DNA of 64,000 bases from Sceloporus undulatus (Eukaryota > Chordata > Lepidosauria > Squamata > Phrynosomatidae), in contig NC_056529.1 of the NCBI RefSeq assembly GCF_019175285.1, positions 21,069,853 to 21,133,852 of the forward strand, read 5' to 3'. Shown here piece by piece: positions 57,401-64,000 of the stretch. The position numbers and the translations under genes were made by a program. The notes under the pieces are model-generated. The model was not told the DNA's origin. It saw only the letters and a program-made list of their open reading frames with translations, and ran no database searches. Numbering within the stretch: position 1 is the first letter of the stretch; every line of letters starts with the position of its first letter.

Positions 57401-59430
57401 CCTCTTAGCTTGATATGCTCAAGTCTCCCCGCAAGTTTCCATAACTGAGCAGGAGTTCAGACCCTAGTGTCTGTGAGTCCTAGTCCAGCACTACACCATT
57501 CTGGCTGACTGTGTACATAGTCATCAGCTTGAAATGATGAACTGGGAAATCAGACTCTTTATGTGCCCAATGTAAAAGCATCTCAGGTTGCACCTATAGC
57601 ACATTGAGGCAAAGAATCTTTTGTGACCCTTCAACAGATCACGAAACCGTTCTGTGATGCTCGAAAGCCAGTTTGTGACTCAGTTGTACCCAATAAAATT
57701 ATTGCTCGGTGCTGTTTGTGTTCCCCCTACCTTTTTCTGGAACGTCACAGTCATCTGCATTTTAAAATCTGTTTTGAAGTCTGCTATTGACATTTTTAAA
57801 GGGCACGTACATGTTTGTTCAGAATTACCTTACAAACTTCTAAATCTGGCCTGAGTTGCGTAACCGCTTCCAAATCTTTCATTTCCCGTTGTCAGTCCTG
57901 GGAAATCTACCGTGATGTCAGCATGTCACCTTTCTTAATTTAATTTTATTTTAAACTTCCTTCCTAGTCTTCACAAGCCGTGGAGTGTTGTCTTAACACT
58001 CCTCAACAGCTATGCTCTCATTGAGCCTTCCTGTCTGATAAGAATAGTCCGTCAGTGGAAATGGCTGCTTATGTCACCTACAGAAGAAGGGGGAGAGTAA
58101 CTTTCTCAAAGCGGAAGTACCATTTCCCTGGCTGCATCCTCCTGTTGCATGATCATTTGCATTAAAACAATCCAAGGGATTTTTCTTTTCTTTCTTTTCT
58201 ATTCAGTTGCTCTGGAAAAACTCCAGATTTCTCTTCCTTGGTTTGCTCACCAGAGCAAAGCAAAGCATGATTTTGCTCATGCCAGATCTCTAAAGCGACA
58301 ATGTGGTGTTTCCCTTCTGGCAAGAGTTTTCTTTGCCAAAATAACTTCCCTGGTAATGCTGGCTTTGAGAACTGAAATCCTCTCCCCAGAGTTATGTCTC
58401 TTTCACCAGGACAGCCAGCTTTAAAAAAGAAAACCTTTTAACATTTGCAGCTGATGCTCTGGGAATGTTCTTAGACATGCCCAATGCCCCAGGGCAGTCA
58501 GACATTGCCTTTTGGTTTGGATTACAATCTCGGGCATCTCTGCAACTTTGCTATAAAAATCTTAAGAATCTGTGTTAAAGAATGCTAGTCCAGGAAGGAA
58601 AGACAGAGAACCCTGAGTTTCTTCTCAATCGGACAAAGAGGGTGGTTAGGATTAAGGTATGAGAGGAGAGATGAGGAAAAGGGGGGTCCAGGAGATAGGG
58701 AGCAGGCTTTGGGAAGGGGATAATATCCAGAAGGAACAATAAATCTCGGTTCCCATCCTTGGTTCACATTTCTTTATATGAAGTTCTTTTAAGCAGTGCT
58801 TGAGAAGAATGCTGAGGATACTATGGACAAATGGGTCCTAGAACAGATCAAGCCAGAAATTTCCCTAGAAGCCAAGATGATTAAGTTGAGGCTGCCCTAC
58901 TTTGGCCACATCTTGAGGAGGCATGACATTTTTGAGAGGGGTATGAGTCTCAGTTTGTGTAGGGGGTCAAACCCCCGCCCCCCCACACACATTCCCCAAA
59001 GCTGCCCCTCTGCTCTATAGTGTGCTGCTTGCATTCTGCTTTAAAGGTTTTAAAGTTTCAGTGAGGCCCATAGTCTTGATATTTTAAGTGGGAGCTATGA
59101 GTTTCCGAGGGGTCAGCTTTGAGGCCACATGCTAGAGTCTTGGCCTGGATGCGTCGTTGGATGTGGGGAACATTCGGGATTCTAACTACAGCATATTCCT
59201 TCATATTTATTCATACAACTTACTGGCAAAGACATAAAATCCAGAGGTGATTTAGTTCTGAGCTCAAGTGACTGTCTGCATGATCCAGTAGCCCCTGGAA
59301 TTTAATGACTGACAAGTATTTGGGAACAATGGGAAATGAACAAAGGTTTGGATTAAGGGAGAGCATGGGAGGTGGCAAGCTGCATGTGATTTGGAGTGTT
59401 TAGAGTTGGTACATCTTCATCACTCAGGTG

Positions 59431-59485
<55 letters not shown>

Positions 59486-61355
59486 CTAATTATTTACACA
59501 CACACACATACAAACACAAAATTGCCCTGAACCTGGATTTTTCAGTCTTCAGCAGGCAAAGTCAGTGGTTTCCTGGACAGTAGTTAAAAGATTTTGTGCT
59601 TTCCATCAGATCTCCATTCATTAAAGCGGCATCATTGCATCACTTTCCCTAGCCAGATAAAGAGCCCCTGATTCCCCTTTTTCTTTCACAACTGGTCTAG
59701 CAATACAGCTCCAAAGGGTTTGGGGCTTTTTGTTTGTAGATGTAGTGAAAGCACAGCAGTAGAAGAGCTTCTCCAGCATTAATAAAAACAAAACTTTTTT
59801 TCTATAGATTTCCCATGGATTAGTTTGAGTAATAAAAAGCACCCTGGGGAAGGCTGACACATTTCCACAGTACTCCTGTGTTGTTTCCTTTCACAGCACC
59901 TCGAAAGAAAGTTTTTAATATTCTAGGGATTTTTGTCTGTCATTGTTAGCCCTGAATGCAATAGTGGTTTGTAAAGCAAGCACTTGTTGTTGTGTGCCTT
60001 CAAGTTGTTTCCAGCTCATGGTGACCCTAAGGCAAATCTTGAAGATATTACCATTTCAATTGATTTTCAATGCTGAATGTTTCTGTTTTAAGGAATCTGC
60101 TTTTTTAAGATAACTTGCCTTTCAGTTTTATTGACATTTTTATTTTTTATGATCTGTTCTGCCATTTGTATGCAAGTTTATTGCTTCCCCCTGTCTCCTG
60201 CAAGCTTGTTGGAATGATTTTTCAGAAACCCAGTAATGGATTAGTTCCTTCTCTAGAACCAAGCTCATCTTTTTGTTTGTTCTCAAGGAGCGGGGCAAGA
60301 GGGGTTTGTTCTATTACCACATAGTCCCGAGAGGGTCTTTTCCCCCTGGCCATCTTTTTGGGTCCATCTTTCAGCCGCCAGCCTGAGCCACCAAAGAAGG
60401 ATAAGGACGTAACCACAACCAGCTCATCTCACTCCAAGAGAGCAGATGAGTGGAAGGACCCTTGGCGCCGATCAAAATCTCCCAAGAAGAAGCATGGGAT
60501 GTCCGCCTCTCCCAGCCGTGCTCGCCGGCGCCGGAAAACTTCAGCCTCAACAGCTTCTGGCTCGGGTTCTTCAAGGTACAGTCTCCAAAGGGTTAACAAC
60601 AGTGATGCAAGGGGATTTCTTCTAGTGAGCATATTTCCAGGATGGTGGCCAAGACCCTGTCCCAACAAGAGGCTGGGAGAGAACCATGTTAGTTAGAGAT
60701 GGGGGAAATAAGGTGAACAGTTGAGGGGGACAGTATGGAGCTCATTCCTGAGGGTGAGAGCACAGAGGCAGGTTGGTTTGGTGTTCTTCTAAGAAGAGGG
60801 CAGATGAACAATGACCATGGTCCTTTTGGAGTGAGTGGCAAAGTAGCCCATGCCCCAGGAAAAGTGGACCCTAGGGATCGGTTTTTGTAGCAGAGTGGAA
60901 TGAAGTGCTCACACATGGCACAAATACAAAACAGAATGAGGAAAGTATGACTCTCCCCAAAGCTCTTAGGCCCCAACCCCCAAAACTATTTAGCCACAAA
61001 TACAGTCAAACAAGATGCTGCAGCTCACAGGAAAGAAAATGGCTCTCATTCCCTCCACAGTTGCCTAACTGTGACCCAGAAAAATCTCAAAGGAGTTGAA
61101 GAAGAGCCTTCATATGAATGAATGCATGTGAAGACATGTTTTTAACCTAATGGTAACCAAAAAGAAGAATTTGTATATGGCGTCTTTTCTAACTGCTATG
61201 TTGTTCCCCACCCTCTCTTTTTCTTTCAGGTCATCATCTCGCTCCTCCTCCTATTCTGGATCTGGTTCTTCACGATCGCATTCTAGATCTTCTTCATACA
61301 GCTCCTACTCTAGTCGCTCTTCCAGACACAGTTCCTTCTCAGGCAGTCGGTCCAG
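32397..61355 (+). CDS. ZC3H18: Zinc finger CCCH domain-containing protein 18, 5' part (ten coding exons, 3' end outside window)
   Basis: Nuclear RNA-processing factor (also NHN1). The family protein links the nuclear cap-binding complex with ARS2 to the NEXT adaptor and the RNA exosome. Coding exons: 32397-32996, 37896-37980, 38911-39065, 39292-39384, 41695-41852, 43888-43920, 45504-45630, 46357-46631, 60375-60575, 61230-61355; phases agree at every junction and give about 617 residues. Order of parts: acidic, Ser-rich N terminus (1-210), one CCCH finger with Cys223, Cys231, Cys237 and His241 (spacing 7-5-3), a Pro-rich patch with LPPPPPDPP, a conserved block [19 protein letters not shown], the [14 protein letters not shown] segment, a long Arg/Glu-Arg/Asp repeat (about 418-500), then [19 protein letters not shown] and an RS/SS-rich region. 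The human protein as I recall it is about 950 residues, so roughly the last third is missing from the window. Confidence 0.95.
33203..33437. mobile_element. Tigger-like MITE
   Basis: It runs from CTGGACTGGGCCCTTGGTAT and TCCATAGATACCAAAATCCA to CCATGGAGATGGAAGGCCAA, with TTGTATACAGTGGCCTAGTA inside, as in the copy at 2615-2828 but in the opposite direction. Confidence 0.7.
33440..33870 (+). other. ZC3H18 intron 2; nothing recognised
   Basis: Unique-looking intron sequence. Confidence 0.5.
33873..33955 (-). mobile_element. CR1 LINE terminus
   Basis: TTAGAATCATAGAAGCTTAA, TGTTGGAAGGACCACGAGGG and ATGTAATCCAACCACCTGCC. Confidence 0.7.
34110..34352. mobile_element. CpG-bearing MITE with TA flanks
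   Basis: ACAGTGTGCCTTTGCTTTAC to GATGGGGACGCACTATA with imperfect inverted ends. The inner half is also mirrored (TTTACGCGGGGATCC against the CGTAAAGCGCACCC region). It is noncoding. It resembles Tigger-like elements but the family is unsure. Confidence 0.55.
34709..34940 (-). mobile_element. ACA-Sauria-type SINE, full length
   Basis: TTGCTCTGTGCCTTCAAATT, TGGGGTTTTCTTGGCAAAGT, CTGAGGCTGAGAGAGGGCGA, then CAAATCCTGGTCTCCAGAAT and AAACTACTCTGCC. Confidence 0.85.
34945..36590 (+). other. ZC3H18 intron 2; nothing recognised
   Basis: No exon or clear repeat, apart from LINE-tail-like AAT text near 35315 and 35420-35560. Confidence 0.45.
36593..36750 (+). mobile_element. 5S-rRNA-derived Sauria-type SINE
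   Basis: Sense orientation: TTAGTACTTGGATGGGAGAC (the 5S 3' half), then TTAGTCTTCCTTGTCTAAGA and AAACCCTATGAAATTCATAG. Confidence 0.75.
36751..37180 (+). other. ZC3H18 intron 2; nothing recognised
   Basis: An open frame of 119 codons crosses this part but shows no known motif and lies inside the intron. Confidence 0.5.
37183..37529. mobile_element. hAT-like MITE, apparently two copies overlapping
   Basis: CAGGGCTGGGGAATAGGAGT opens at 37183 and a second CAGGGCTGGGGAGTAGGAAT at 37402. The closing end is CTACTCCCCAGCCCTG at 37529. GGAGTAAG motifs repeat inside. Confidence 0.75.
37896..37980 (+). CDS. ZC3H18: ZC3H18 exon 3 (first half of CCCH finger)
   Basis: 85 nt from acceptor CTCTTTCAG to donor GTAGGA. 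It encodes [20 protein letters not shown] and then LTCRFFVK with the first zinc ligand, Cys223. The exon ends one base into the next codon (Gly). The intron therefore splits the zinc finger. Confidence 0.95.
38911..39065 (+). CDS. ZC3H18: ZC3H18 exon 4 (rest of CCCH finger)
   Basis: 155 nt after the acceptor CCACCTGCAG. It encodes [20 protein letters not shown] with the remaining ligands Cys231, Cys237 and His241, then [18 protein letters not shown] and a Pro-rich tail ending PANPW. The donor is TGG/GTATAG at 39066, and the exon ends in phase 0. Confidence 0.95.
39191..39221. repeat. Poly-C then CA run
   Basis: About 20 C followed by a few CA units, 70 bases upstream of ZC3H18 exon 5. Confidence 0.9.
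39292..39384 (+). CDS. ZC3H18: ZC3H18 exon 5 (Pro-rich link)
   Basis: 93 nt, 31 codons, phase 0 at both ends: [20 protein letters not shown] and then [11 protein letters not shown]. The acceptor is the weak TTTGTAAAAG, poor in pyrimidines, and the donor is GAG/GTAAAC at 39385. Confidence 0.94.
39386..41694 (+). other. ZC3H18 intron 5; no named repeat except short fragments
   Basis: Near 41375 there is TTTGGGGCTACAGCTCTCAG, a common squamate repeat phrase. Otherwise nothing. Confidence 0.5.
41695..41852 (+). CDS. ZC3H18: ZC3H18 exon 6 (conserved central block)
   Basis: 158 nt after CACCCTCCTAG. It encodes [20 protein letters not shown], then [20 protein letters not shown] and [12 protein letters not shown], very close to the mammalian protein. 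It ends AC/GTAAGG, leaving two bases of a Thr codon. Confidence 0.95.
42275..42318 (+). mobile_element. ACA-Sauria-type SINE tail
   Basis: CTTAAGTCGGAAATGACTCG followed by AAGACAAACAACACACAC. Confidence 0.65.
42740..43028. mobile_element. Tigger-like relic
   Basis: TCTCTAGGAATGTCTAGGTC, then GTGAATAATCAAATTTGCGA, AAGTCAAAGCCATGAATGTG and GAAGGCTGGCTGTA, the closing end of a Tigger-like element. Confidence 0.6.
43030..43880 (+). other. ZC3H18 intron 6, 3' part; nothing recognised
   Basis: No named repeat. The end is a pyrimidine-rich acceptor region. Confidence 0.5.
43888..43920 (+). CDS. ZC3H18: ZC3H18 microexon 7 (33 nt, possibly a cassette)
   Basis: A 33-nt segment between the acceptor AAAACTCCAG and the donor GGG/GTAAGC. 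Joined to exon 6 it reads [12 protein letters not shown] and enters exon 8 in frame. Because its length is a multiple of three, skipping it would also keep the frame. The upstream tract is pyrimidine-rich (TCTTCTTCCTCCCACCCTC). I do not recall this peptide from the mammalian reference protein, so it may be alternative or lineage-specific. Confidence 0.75.
44625..44822 (+). mobile_element. ACA-Sauria-type SINE
   Basis: TAGTGGCTTGAGCATTGGAC, GAATCCCACTGAGTGGCCTT, CATGCCAAGAAAGCCCCATG, CTCCATAAGTCAGAAATTAT. Confidence 0.85.
45504..45630 (+). CDS. ZC3H18: ZC3H18 exon 8 ([10 protein letters not shown] block; GC donor)
   Basis: 127 nt after TTCCCATATAG. It encodes [20 protein letters not shown] and then [22 protein letters not shown]. 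The only splice site that keeps the downstream frame is AAG/GCAAGT at 45631, a textbook GC donor. The GTAAGG five bases upstream would break the frame. See findings. Confidence 0.88.
45763..45850. repeat. 27-bp minisatellite, just over three units
   Basis: The 27-bp unit starting GTTACCAGGAATAAGTTAGC occurs at 45763, 45790, 45817 and (partial) 45844. It lies about 130 bases inside ZC3H18 intron 8. Confidence 0.9.
46357..46631 (+). CDS. ZC3H18: ZC3H18 exon 9 (Arg/Glu repeat domain)
   Basis: 275 nt after TTTTTCCCCACAAG. It encodes about 80 residues of nearly pure RE/RD/RQ dipeptides ([20 protein letters not shown] and so on), then [10 protein letters not shown]. The codons vary (CGG, CGC, AGA, AGG; GAG, GAA), so the repeat is kept at protein level and is not a simple DNA microsatellite. 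Such domains mediate protein contacts in splicing and 3'-processing factors. The donor is AAG/GTACAA. Confidence 0.94.
47590..48410. repeat. Unclassified dispersed repeat, copy 1
   Basis: It shares with 52560-53210 the blocks AATCATGTTAGATAGGCTAA, GCATTGACAAAGCCTAGTG, AATAGACTAAC, TTGCTAAACATAAAGGAAGC and GCTAAATCAGATAA in the same order. A SINE piece (48083-48200) is inserted in this copy only. Confidence 0.65.
48083..48200 (+). mobile_element. ACA-Sauria-type SINE, 3' half
   Basis: ACATGCTCTCAGCCTCAGGG, AATATTGCCAAGAAAACCCC, CCTTAGGGTCGCCATAAC. Confidence 0.85.
48644..49000. mobile_element. CpG-rich MITE of about 355 bp
   Basis: Ends GTTACAGACAGGCAAAAAGT and TTTTTGGGCAGTCTGTAAAG form an inverted repeat. 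Inside are two mirrored blocks, ACTAGGGTTAGAAAGGGGCG against CGCCCTTTCC then CCCCTAACCCTAGT, and AAGAAGCTGCA/TTTTGCAGCTTCTT. The interior is rich in GCGCC and CpG. Confidence 0.7.
49005..50790 (+). other. ZC3H18 intron 9; nothing recognised apart from a GTT run
   Basis: A (GTT)6 run at about 49537-49556. The rest looks unique. Confidence 0.45.
50794..51022. mobile_element. Foldback MITE family C, well preserved palindrome
   Basis: The outer 66 bases of each arm (CCTGTTACAGACTGCCAAAA inward) are reverse complements with only two mismatches. The inner parts are also mirrored up to a small centre near CATTCCTAAGCACTGG. It is 229 bp and noncoding. Confidence 0.88.
51403..51565 (-). mobile_element. 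LINE-type 3' end (antisense) with ATT microsatellite
   Basis: (ATT)n and (TTTA)n at 51403-51462 lead into AAAGCGCTGTAAATTTACAC, CATACAATCTTTTTAATTGG and TGCCCTCAGGCTTACAATCT, a frequent squamate repeat end that I assign to an L2-type LINE with caution. Confidence 0.55.
51570..52555 (+). other. ZC3H18 intron 9; nothing recognised
   Basis: A short GA run lies at 51894-51914. Otherwise the sequence looks unique. Confidence 0.45.
52560..53210. repeat. Unclassified dispersed repeat, copy 2
   Basis: Blocks AATAATGTTAGATGAGCTAA, CATTGATAAGCCTTAGTGTT, AATAGACTAACTGATGAACC, GGTTAAACATAAGAGGATGC and GTGCTAAATCAGATAAGAGA match copy 1 at 47590-48410. Confidence 0.65.
53213..53400. mobile_element. Foldback MITE family B, worn
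   Basis: TTGTAGCACTTTAACTGGCA, CATGGGATTTATAGGTTCAT and the mirrored ACTACAAATCTTGGGATCTC, CAATTAAAGTGGTATCC. Confidence 0.65.
53925..54180 (-). mobile_element. 5S-rRNA-derived Sauria-type SINE, interrupted by the assembly gap
   Basis: GTGCCTTCATGTTGCCTGTA, CAGTTCCTTCCTCTGAAATG, gap, then CTATCCAAGTACTACTCATG and CTGCTTAGCTTCCAAGATCA, the antisense 5S part. Confidence 0.8.
54056..54065. other. Assembly gap (10 N)
   Basis: Ten unknown bases inside a SINE. The true gap size may differ. Confidence 1.
54066..54661. repeat. 304-bp direct duplication next to the gap
   Basis: 54066-54356 recurs at 54370-54660 almost without change (I see AGGATG against AGGGTG). The junction carries CTAAGCAGGGT. 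Each copy holds the 5S part of a SINE and about 190 bases of flanking sequence. Confidence 0.92.
54665..55795 (+). other. ZC3H18 intron 9; nothing recognised
   Basis: No exon or named repeat seen. Confidence 0.45.
55800..55937 (+). mobile_element. L2-type LINE 3' end
   Basis: TTTTGACTTTTTGTATGTTT, ATATAAACCGCCTTGAGTCA, AGAAAGGTGGGATATAGATG and a GATGAT-rich tail. Confidence 0.8.
55940..57285 (+). other. ZC3H18 intron 9; nothing recognised
   Basis: Unique-looking intron sequence with short unrelated open frames. Confidence 0.45.
57288..57520 (-). mobile_element. ACA-Sauria-type SINE with a GGT-run tail
   Basis: (GGT)n, then TGTACACCGTCAAGTTGTTT, GATTTCCTTGGCAAGGTTGC, CATAACTGAGCAGGAGTTCA and TAGTCCAGCACTACACCATT. 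Confidence 0.8.
57525..58790 (+). other. ZC3H18 intron 9; nothing recognised
   Basis: No exon or named repeat seen. Confidence 0.45.
58796..58960 (+). mobile_element. RTE/BovB LINE fragment (C-terminal end of the polyprotein)
   Basis: The plus strand encodes a frame with [20 protein letters not shown] and [19 protein letters not shown]. This is the typical C-terminal text of BovB/RTE reverse transcriptase polyproteins (SLEAKM-KLKLSYFGHIMRR). Only about 50 codons remain; the rest is missing through 5' and 3' truncation. Confidence 0.8.
59431..59477. repeat. GA microsatellite
   Basis: About 22 GA units, then a TA/CA-rich stretch. Confidence 0.95.
59985..60045 (-). mobile_element. ACA-Sauria-type SINE tail
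   Basis: TTGTTGTTGTGTGCCTTCAA, then GTTGTTTCCAGCTCATGGTG and ACCCTAAGGCAAATCTTG. Confidence 0.8.
60375..60575 (+). CDS. ZC3H18: ZC3H18 exon 10 ([16 protein letters not shown] block)
   Basis: 201 nt after the acceptor GGTCCATCTTTCAG, about 13.7 kb beyond exon 9. It encodes [20 protein letters not shown], then [19 protein letters not shown] and [14 protein letters not shown], matching mammalian ZC3H18 closely. The donor is TCAAG/GTACAG, leaving two bases. Confidence 0.95.
61230..61355 (+). CDS. ZC3H18: ZC3H18 exon 11 (RS/SS-rich)
   Basis: 126 nt after TTTTTCTTTCAG. It encodes [20 protein letters not shown], then [20 protein letters not shown] and RS, as in the mammalian protein. The donor is CCAG/GTACAG at 61356. 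The next exons, expected to be SPSPSPTP-rich, are not in the window, so 61356-64000 is intron. Confidence 0.94.
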
Positions 61356-61619
61356 GTACAGTACTGGTCTTTCAACCTGCCAGCAGCTGAGAACTTCACT
61401 GCCAGTTGTTTTGTTGGCCCTTCATCAATCAAGGGAGTGACCAGGGCTGAGCTTTCTGAAATCAGACTGCCAAGATCTGATTCAAATATTTTGAACTTTC
61501 AGTATGAGCCAGTGGTTAGCTGGGGCTGATGGGAGCTGCAGTTGTGTGGGCAACAAGTTGCAGTTGTGTGGGCAACAAGACTTTGGGGTCTTGTGGAAAT
61601 TCAGGTGATCTGTAAGGTG

Positions 61620-61765
61620 CTGATACAGAATCCTAAATTGGAAGAGACCCCAAGGGTCATCCAGTCTAATCCCTTTTTGCCATGCAGGAAGTCACAATCC
61701 AGGCATTCCCTGCGACAGATAGACATCCAGCCTCTGTAAAAAAAAACTCTCCAAAGAAGGAGATG
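61620..61765 (-). mobile_element. CR1 LINE 3' end
   Basis: ATACAGAATCCTAAATTGGA, AGAGACCCCAAGGGTCATCC, TGCCATGCAGGAAGTCACAA and GACATCCAGCCTCTGTAAAA. Confidence 0.85.
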
Positions 61766-61769
61766 GTGT

Positions 61770-62860
61770 AAAGAAATAAAATGCATACTAAAAACAGGGT
61801 AAAGTGGAGACAGGGAGCCTCACAATTGCTGAGAGCCAACCACAGAAGTGAGATGTGAATATCTGAAAGTGCTGGGAATCAGGTCCCATTTTGGCAATAA
61901 TACATCTTAGAAAAGTTGTTCTACAATGACCAGAATCCCTCTGCCAGCATGGCTGGACTGATCATGCTGGGCAGGATATTCTGGAGGTCATCTAAAAGGT
62001 TAGCTTCAGAACAGTTTTCCCCAGTCTCATGTCCTCTGGCTGTTGATTTAGCCTCTACCCAAAATCATCATCATCGTTGTCATTGTTATTATTATTTGTA
62101 TCTCGCTCTTTTCCCAGAACTGGGACTCAGAGTGGCTTCATAATATTAAAAACATGCCCAATTTAGAAGATGGCAGAGTTGGGGAAGGCTTGGAATTAGA
62201 GTTTCCCCTCCCCTCCGCAGATCCCATTTGCAAGCCCACTAAGTCACAAGTGTGATATATTGACCTGTTAGCAGGTTTAAGGTTTCAAACCCTCATTTGG
62301 AATCTCAAATAGATGTGGTTACCGCCACCGCTGCTGCGTGTGAAAGAAATGAAAGGCAATTTCCTTAGCAGGCACAGTGCCAAACTGTACTGGTTGATTT
62401 TATATGTTTGAATTGGCCACTGCTCCTGTAGGATGATAAATGAGTGATGAAATGCCCACACAACAGAAATGATCTTCTTTTTAATGGAAGAAGAAGAAAA
62501 GAGAGAGTTGTGTAAACAAATCGTGGCAGTCTTATGATCTATGAAAGAGGATTTCCTTCAAACAACGGAGGCAGGTGTGAAGTGGCAGTGCTTGAATACT
62601 GTAAAGACAAGTATTTATAGCATCTTATGACTGCCCAGGAATCTCATGATGCATTGATGCAAGCAGCAATTGCTGGTCCTCCTTTTCTTCTTCCTCCTTC
62701 CCCTACTCACCTGAGTTGTTCTCTTAGCATCTTCAAAAGCAAGTGAACAACTTGGGAAAGCTGATTTCCCTCTGACAGGAGAAAGATTTAAATTTTAAAG
62801 AGTGGTGGGGAGAGTGTGGCCAGTTGGCTGCATGTGGTTTCCAAGGATATTTTGAAGCGC
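61770..62860 (+). other. ZC3H18 intron 11; one LINE tail, nothing else recognised
   Basis: At about 62065-62150, CATCATCATCGTTGTCATTG, TATTTGTATCTCGCTCTTTT and CTCAGAGTGGCTTCATAATA look like an antisense L2-type tail. I looked for the next SPSPSPTP-type exon and did not find it. Confidence 0.5.
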
Positions 62861-62861
62861 G

Positions 62862-63090
62862 GTATAGTGGTTTTAGCGTTGGACTACAACTCTGGAGGCC
62901 GGGGTTCAGATCCTCGCTGGACCAGGGAAACCCACTGGGCGACCTTGGGCAAGTCACATTAGAAAGCTAATGGTGACAAACCTCCTTTGAGGAAATCTGG
63001 CCAAGAAAATCCTGTGATAGAGTTGCCTTAGGGTTGCCCTAAGTCAGAAATTACTTGAAGGCACATAACAACAAACGCACACCCCATTTT
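62862..63090 (+). mobile_element. ACA-Sauria-type SINE, full length
   Basis: Head GCGGTATAGTGGTTTTAGCG with B-box-like GGTTCAGATCC, then CACTGGGCGACCTTGGGCAA, CTGGCCAAGAAAATCCTGTG and the tail GAAGGCACATAACAACAAAC. Confidence 0.92.
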
Positions 63091-63094
63091 TAAA

Positions 63095-64000
63095 AAATTG
63101 CCCCCCAAATGCTCCAACCTCTCCCTACCCAGGTGGCATGGAGAACAGTTTTGCCACATTTTTGAGGGGGGCAGCCATTTTTGGCTGATAAAGAGGGCTT
63201 TCTCTCTCTTTTTTTAACAAGAGGCTCCCTTGAGAAATGGTGAGATTGGGCCAGTTTTTTCAATGAAGAAAAGAGTTATGAGCCAGAGGTAGTCAATTCC
63301 AAAGAAACGTGGATTGTATATCTTTTGTAGAAACACACACCACACTATTACTTAGAACTGAGGGAGAAGGAGGACTCCTATTACTGGTTTCAGTGCAGGG
63401 CACACAGCTCAGGTGGGCTCTGCTCATACCTTGCCCTTCATACTTTGTTGGGCCAATGCCCACCATGTTGGTTTAGCAGTGTAGGAACTAGCAAAGTGCG
63501 ACACTCTTGTTTGTCTGCATTTAGCACTCAGGTTATTTTCCAAATAAATATGCTGATGACAGACAAGGAGCAGAGAGAATGGAAAAAAGAAGTGGGGCAT
63601 TTGTAGGATTAGGTGCACTTGTGGGGCAGAGAGCCAAGCTGGGTGGTGAGGCACCTCCCCTGATTACTGGAAACCCTGGCAGGCGTGTTCCTCCATTTTA
63701 TTATTATTTTTATGATGTATGTCCTCCCCACATGTTTGGTAGATTTCTTCCTGCCCTTGAAGGGCTTCTAACTCTAATTCTTTCTTGCTGTGTTTTGGTT
63801 TTTCCACAGCACACATTATCTCAGAAGTAGGGTTCTGGGGCTCAGTATCTCCATTGTTTGTGGGCATAGAACTCAGGCAGCCTATGGACATGTCACGACA
63901 ATTGCTTGGCACATTGAAGAGTTAAAAGCAATCAGTGATCTGGGGAGGGCTTCCAATATAATTTGGATAACCAAGAATTTAAAAAGAAGGAAAACTAAAT
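63095..64000 (+). other. ZC3H18 intron 11 to window end; nothing recognised
   Basis: No exon with ZC3H18-like content and no named repeat. Confidence 0.45.

Noticed and set aside
61356-64000. Search for the next ZC3H18 exon (SPSPSPTP-rich)
   Set aside because: No segment with this content and good splice sites was found; it probably lies beyond the window.

Overview
The window comes from a vertebrate nuclear genome, almost certainly a squamate reptile (lizard or snake). It holds split genes with canonical splice sites and one CpG-island promoter. Its repeats form a squamate signature: tRNA-derived ACA-Sauria-type SINEs, 5S-rRNA-derived Sauria SINEs, 5'-truncated CR1 and L2 LINE ends, a BovB-type RTE fragment, a SPIN-like hAT MITE and several foldback MITE families. 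The species cannot be fixed from the sequence.

Layout. Bases 1-16000 are intergenic: I find no gene, only nested repeats (Tigger-like elements, SINEs, CR1, Penelope-like tails, foldback MITEs) and stretches with nothing recognisable. Bases 16076-19212, minus strand, hold a complete three-exon coding region for a thyrotropin-releasing-hormone receptor (410 residues, TRHR2-type by sequence and neighbourhood). A possible noncoding 5' exon lies near 22.15-22.4 kb. Bases 19.7-26.8 kb are the repeat-rich spacer between two divergent genes. A CpG island at about 26.87-27.48 kb is the promoter of ZC3H18 on the plus strand. Ten coding exons of ZC3H18 run from 32397 to 61355 and encode about the first 617 residues; the 3' end of the gene lies beyond the window. 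The introns contain more MITEs and SINEs, one 10-base assembly gap (54056-54065) and a 304-bp duplication beside that gap.

Genes. TRHR2 is a class A Gq-coupled peptide receptor. ZC3H18 is a nuclear CCCH zinc-finger protein that bridges the cap-binding complex/ARS2 to RNA decay by the nuclear exosome. The two are unrelated in function. They are divergent neighbours, and from memory Trhr2 and Zc3h18 are also neighbours in mouse, so this looks like conserved synteny.

I do not see a new biological system. The most interesting items are a CR1 retroposon that appears to supply the splice acceptor of TRHR2 exon 2, a GC-AG intron and a 33-nt frame-preserving microexon in ZC3H18, a CR1 tail amplified into a minisatellite just inside ZC3H18 intron 1, a SPIN-like element with a perfect 8-bp target duplication nested in a SINE, and two well-preserved foldback elements.
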